64,000 nucleotides of DNA from the NCBI GenBank assembly GCA_963789885.1, contig CAWBNB010000003.1, forward strand, positions 310,001 through 374,000. The letters run 5' to 3'. This DNA comes from DATEDA01 sp963789885. Lineage in GTDB: Bacteria; Pseudomonadota; Gammaproteobacteria; Burkholderiales; SG8-39. Positions 61,558 to 64,000 of this stretch are shown here, piece after piece. How positions within the stretch are numbered: the stretch's first letter is position 1; every line of letters begins with the position of its first letter. The position numbers and the translations under genes were made by a program. A model generated the notes under the pieces. The model ran no database searches and was not told where the DNA came from. It saw only the letters and a program-made list of their open reading frames with translations.

Positions 61558-63081
61558 TCAGGGGAACCAGGGTCCTTGACCGACCGTCGCCCGCGGGCCG
61601 ACGAATGTCTGCACTCGCAGATAACCCGGCATGAATTCGCGTGTGCTCGCGAGCCGCATGCCGATCGAGCGCAGCATTGCCTGGGTGCTGTCCTGCGGAT
61701 CATAGAGGTTGTTGCGTCGGGTCACGACCACGACCGTGCGGCGGTCGCGCAGCGCCTGCGCCAGCGGCCGCAGGTCCTGACCGACAACCGACGGCGTGCA
61801 CTTGCCGGACGGGTAGCGTGCGGCGCGCCCCGGCGCGGGAAAGTCCACCGGAACGCCGCGCATCGCGACGTTGGTATGGGCGACGGAGAGAGCATGCCCG
61901 AGGGGCAGTGCGAGCTCATTGGGCACCAGCAGCACGAGGGCCTCGCGGCCGACCCCGCCCACGATGTAGCTGGCGATGTCATCCCACTGCTCCTTCCGAT
62001 CGACTTCGGTGTAGAGGGGAATCGCCGCCGCCACCCGCAGGGCCGCCAGCCCGCCGACCGCAGCCCGCCGCAACCACAGCCGGTCGACCGACGCCAGCGC
62101 GACGGCGAGACCGACTACGAAGGGCGGCGCGATTCCGATCAGCGCGCGCGCCAGAAAGATCGGCTTGATGGTGACGCTTACCAGGAAGTTGAGCGCCACG
62201 GGCAGCGCCACCAGGCAGGCGAGGAGCCACGTCTCGCGCCTGAGGCCGCGACGCCATAGCGCCGCGAGCCCCGCGACCCATACGAGAGCCAGTGCGCCGA
62301 GGACACCGTACGAGCCCAGGCCAACCACGAATCGCAGCTCGTTGAGGACCCGCCACAGATCCGGCCGCGGAATCCAGAAGTCCGAGGCGATGCCTTGGGC
62401 CTGCATCAGGTAGACGGGCAGATAGGGCAGCCAGATCACGGTCACCACCACTGCCGCCATCGCCATGGCCGGCTTGATCGACCGGCTCTGACCGTCGAGG
62501 ATGATCAGGCACAGCGCCATCGTGGCGAGCGCGGCCAGTAGCAGCACCGATGTATTGTTCGACCATAGTGCGATGGCCAAGCCGGCGGTCATCGCCATCC
62601 AGCCCGGCCGCCCGTCGACGTCCGCGCGCAAGGTTCGCAGCACGCGCAGCGCCCCGAACACGACCAGCGCGGTGCCGAGCGTGACCAGCGAATAGGGCCG
62701 CGCCTCGTGGGCGAACTCGATCTGGAATGGCGCGACCGCGGTGAAGAGGCCCGCGATCCATCCGGCCCGCGCTGAGATCTCCCGGCCGGCGAGCAGTGCC
62801 ACGGCCGTGGTGGCGACGCCCACGAGCGCACCGAGCGCACGCATGGCAGCGGGGCTCTCTCCGGCGACGGCCATCCAGAGCTTCAGCAGCGCCGCGTAGA
62901 GCGGGGGATGGGGATCGCACTGGGGAACGAGATGCCAAAGGTCGTCGAGCGTCTGCCGGGCGTCCCACCAGGAGTAGGCCTCGTCGAGCCAGAGTGGCTC
63001 CGAGCCGATTCCATAGAGACGCAGGTACGCCGCCAGCGCCAGGATGGCAACCCAGCCGTGCCAGTTCGCGCCCCCCCTCAT
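61558..63081 (-). CDS. membrane glycosyltransferase of the PMT/ArnT (GT39/83-like) superfamily
   Basis: A 507-residue polytopic protein with about 11 helices in the first 400 residues and a soluble C-terminal part. The first periplasmic loop has the catalytic-type acidic motif EPLWLDEAYSWW, and DPHPPLYAALLKLW, then FEFAHEARPY-like FAHEARPYSLV, typical for polyprenyl-phosphate-sugar-dependent transferases. The acceptor is unknown. ATG 63081 is chosen; an upstream ATG at 63198 would add a Cys/Arg-rich stretch unlike a membrane N-terminus. The 180 bases to the divergent methyltransferase gene have no recognised element. Confidence 0.82.
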   Translation of the reverse strand: MRGGANWHGWVAILALAAYLRLYGIGSEPLWLDEAYSWWDARQTLDDLWHLVPQCDPHPPLYAALLKLWMAVAGESPAAMRALGALVGVATTAVALLAGREISARAGWIAGLFTAVAPFQIEFAHEARPYSLVTLGTALVVFGALRVLRTLRADVDGRPGWMAMTAGLAIALWSNNTSVLLLAALATMALCLIILDGQSRSIKPAMAMAAVVVTVIWLPYLPVYLMQAQGIASDFWIPRPDLWRVLNELRFVVGLGSYGVLGALALVWVAGLAALWRRGLRRETWLLACLVALPVALNFLVSVTIKPIFLARALIGIAPPFVVGLAVALASVDRLWLRRAAVGGLAALRVAAAIPLYTEVDRKEQWDDIASYIVGGVGREALVLLVPNELALPLGHALSVAHTNVAMRGVPVDFPAPGRAARYPSGKCTPSVVGQDLRPLAQALRDRRTVVVVTRRNNLYDPQDSTQAMLRSIGMRLASTREFMPGYLRVQTFVGPRATVGQGPWFP

Positions 63082-63261
63082 CGGGCTGCGACCACCCTCA
63101 ATCCGGTCATCCTCCGTTCCCCATGTTGTCCACCGCTCGTACACCCGGCGGTGGTGGATACAGCCTGGTAGTGGCGATCTACATACCCGAATGCTCATTA
63201 ACCCTCAAGGGCGTTCGCCCGGTTGACCGGGATGCCTCCGATCCGGATGATCCCGAGCGCA

Positions 63262-63828
63262 ATGAACCGTCGCCGAAACGTGCTCAAACTGGCCGCGGGA
63301 CTGGCCTTGGCTTGTGGCGCGCCGCGGATTCACGCCCAGGCCACCGACCCGAAGAACAAGCTCGGTCTGGAGGTCGACTTCGTCCCCACACCGCACGAGA
63401 TCGTCGATGCCATGCTCCGGCTGGCGAACGTGAAGGAGACCGACGTGGTGTACGACCTGGGCTGCGGCGACGGTCGCATCGTGATCGCGGCGGCCCAGAG
63501 GTTCGGTGCGCGCGGCGTTGGCATCGACATCGACCCGGACCGCATCAGGGAAGCCGTCGAAAATGCGCGACAGGCCGGCGTTGCCGACCGGGTGAGATTC
63601 GTGCAAGGCGACCTCTTCGAGGCCGACTTTCGCGACGCCACCGTGGTCACCCTGTTCCTGAAGTGGAACTACAACCGCAAGCTGCGCCCACGGCTGTGGC
63701 AGCAGCTCAAGCCCGGCACGCCGGTCGTCTCGCACGAGCACGACTTCGGCGCGGACTGGCCGCCCACGAAGCGGATCGATGCCAACGGCAAGACGGTCTA
63801 TCTCTACGTCGTGCCGGCCGGGAAGTGA
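63262..63828 (+). CDS. exported SAM-dependent methyltransferase-like protein
   Basis: A 188-residue class I methyltransferase with an N-terminal leader MNRRRNVLKLAAGLALACGAPRIHAQ resembling a Tat or Sec signal, cleaved near residue 25. Motif I is VVYDLGCGDGRIVIAA, motif II GVGIDIDPDRI, then FVQGDLFEADF. LKWNYNRKLRPRLWQQLKPG continues the fold. The domain resembles secreted relatives of the DOT1-like/PrmA group. SAM is not expected in the periplasm, so the leader may be a membrane anchor. No partner gene is evident. Confidence 0.8.
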   Translation: MNRRRNVLKLAAGLALACGAPRIHAQATDPKNKLGLEVDFVPTPHEIVDAMLRLANVKETDVVYDLGCGDGRIVIAAAQRFGARGVGIDIDPDRIREAVENARQAGVADRVRFVQGDLFEADFRDATVVTLFLKWNYNRKLRPRLWQQLKPGTPVVSHEHDFGADWPPTKRIDANGKTVYLYVVPAGK

Positions 63829-63858
63829 CGGTCGCCGCTGAAGGAGTCTCTGGGCAAC

Positions 63859-63881
63859 AAAAAGCCCGCACATTCGCGAGC
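63859..63881 (-). terminator. intrinsic terminator downstream of the probable tmRNA
   Basis: Read on the minus strand, GCTCGC and GCGGGC (plus-strand 63876-63881 and 63864-63869) pair with one G-U wobble around a 6-base loop, followed by five T residues (63863-63859). It lies 36 bases beyond the CCA end of the RNA gene at the window edge and faces away from the methyltransferase gene. Confidence 0.7.
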
Positions 63882-63916
63882 TCAGGGATGCTGCTGGATT
63901 GCCTTGGATGACAAAT

Positions 63917-64000
63917 TGGTGGAGGCGGCTGGAATCGAACCTGGACGGCGCTTTCATAGGAGAAACCGCAGTACCAAATAGGTTCGCGGGCGTGGAATAC
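63917..64000 (-). ncRNA. ssrA: 3' end of probable tmRNA (ssrA), cut by the window edge
   Basis: On the minus strand the segment ends GGTTCGATTCCAGCCGCCTCCACCA: a T-loop GGTTCGATTCC and an acceptor 3' strand CGCCTCC-A-CCA, which pairs with the GGGGGCG 5' end usual in betaproteobacterial tmRNA. Before the T-arm, GCGGTTTC and GAAAGCGC make a stem suited to the last helices of tmRNA, and no canonical anticodon arm can be fitted, which argues against an ordinary tRNA. The T-stem (CCAGG/CCAGC) has two mismatches, possibly from further sequence error. An intrinsic terminator follows. The 5' part is outside the window. Confidence 0.6.

Noticed and set aside
63917..64000. Ordinary tRNA gene at the right edge
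   Set aside because: The T-loop and CCA end fit, but no anticodon arm of 5-bp stem and 7-base loop could be placed at the right distance.

Overview
The window is GC-rich, almost fully coding chromosomal DNA of a Gram-negative bacterium, most likely a betaproteobacterium. This rests on gene content and pairings rather than a search: DUF3305/DUF3306 with a periplasmic formate dehydrogenase, tesA beside ybbA/ybbP, a MetX-like secreted hydrolase, and 3-hydroxybutyrate, glutaryl-CoA and 5-oxoprolinase genes. No prophage, complete insertion sequence, CRISPR array or plasmid origin was seen.

Layout. 0-9 kb: end of an unidentified gene, divergent selU/selD, divergent tesA/ybbA, a structured RNA that looks like the 5' remnant of a group II intron, ybbP, a TAXI-type binding protein and a Ser/Thr kinase. 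9-12 kb: acyl-CoA ligase and rmuC. 12-36 kb: a molybdenum/tungsten and formate dehydrogenase region. It has moeA-mobA-fdhD-moaA leftwards; DUF3305-DUF3306-polyferredoxin-TorD-like chaperone-Tat peptide-fdhA-fdhB-lipoprotein-fdhC-small secreted protein rightwards, ending in a clear terminator; sodC; a ModE/LysR-like regulator divergent from tupBCA; mop; a second FecB/FecCD/FecE-type importer; an ArsN2-like GNAT; and mobB-moeA-moaD-moaE. 35.7-39 kb: fluoride defence (crcB, DUF190, a fluoride riboswitch, a CPA2 antiporter, UspA, a HAD protein). 39-44 kb: acyl-CoA ligase, secreted MetX-like hydrolase, 3-hydroxybutyrate dehydrogenase, DUF3563, LysR. 44-50 kb: a kinase fused to a cyclic-nucleotide domain, clpB with a possible sigma-32 promoter, and two tandem secreted AlgH/YqgE proteins. 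50-55 kb: tag, gcdH, a 3-hydroxyacyl-CoA dehydrogenase, UspA, acyl-CoA ligase. 55-64 kb: a large DUF748 protein, pxpBCA, a membrane glycosyltransferase, a secreted methyltransferase, and the 3' end of a probable tmRNA at the right edge.

How it fits together: the tungstate importer, the second oxyanion-type importer, Mop and nearly all late Mo-cofactor genes surround one membrane-anchored, periplasmic formate dehydrogenase that has cysteine, not selenocysteine, at the metal ligand. Selenophosphate from SelD therefore probably serves tRNA 2-selenouridine made by the adjacent SelU.

Quality warning: seven genes are broken by single-base shifts (eleven events, ten of them insertions). Removing the extra bases restores normal family lengths each time, so sequencing or assembly error is likelier than true gene loss.
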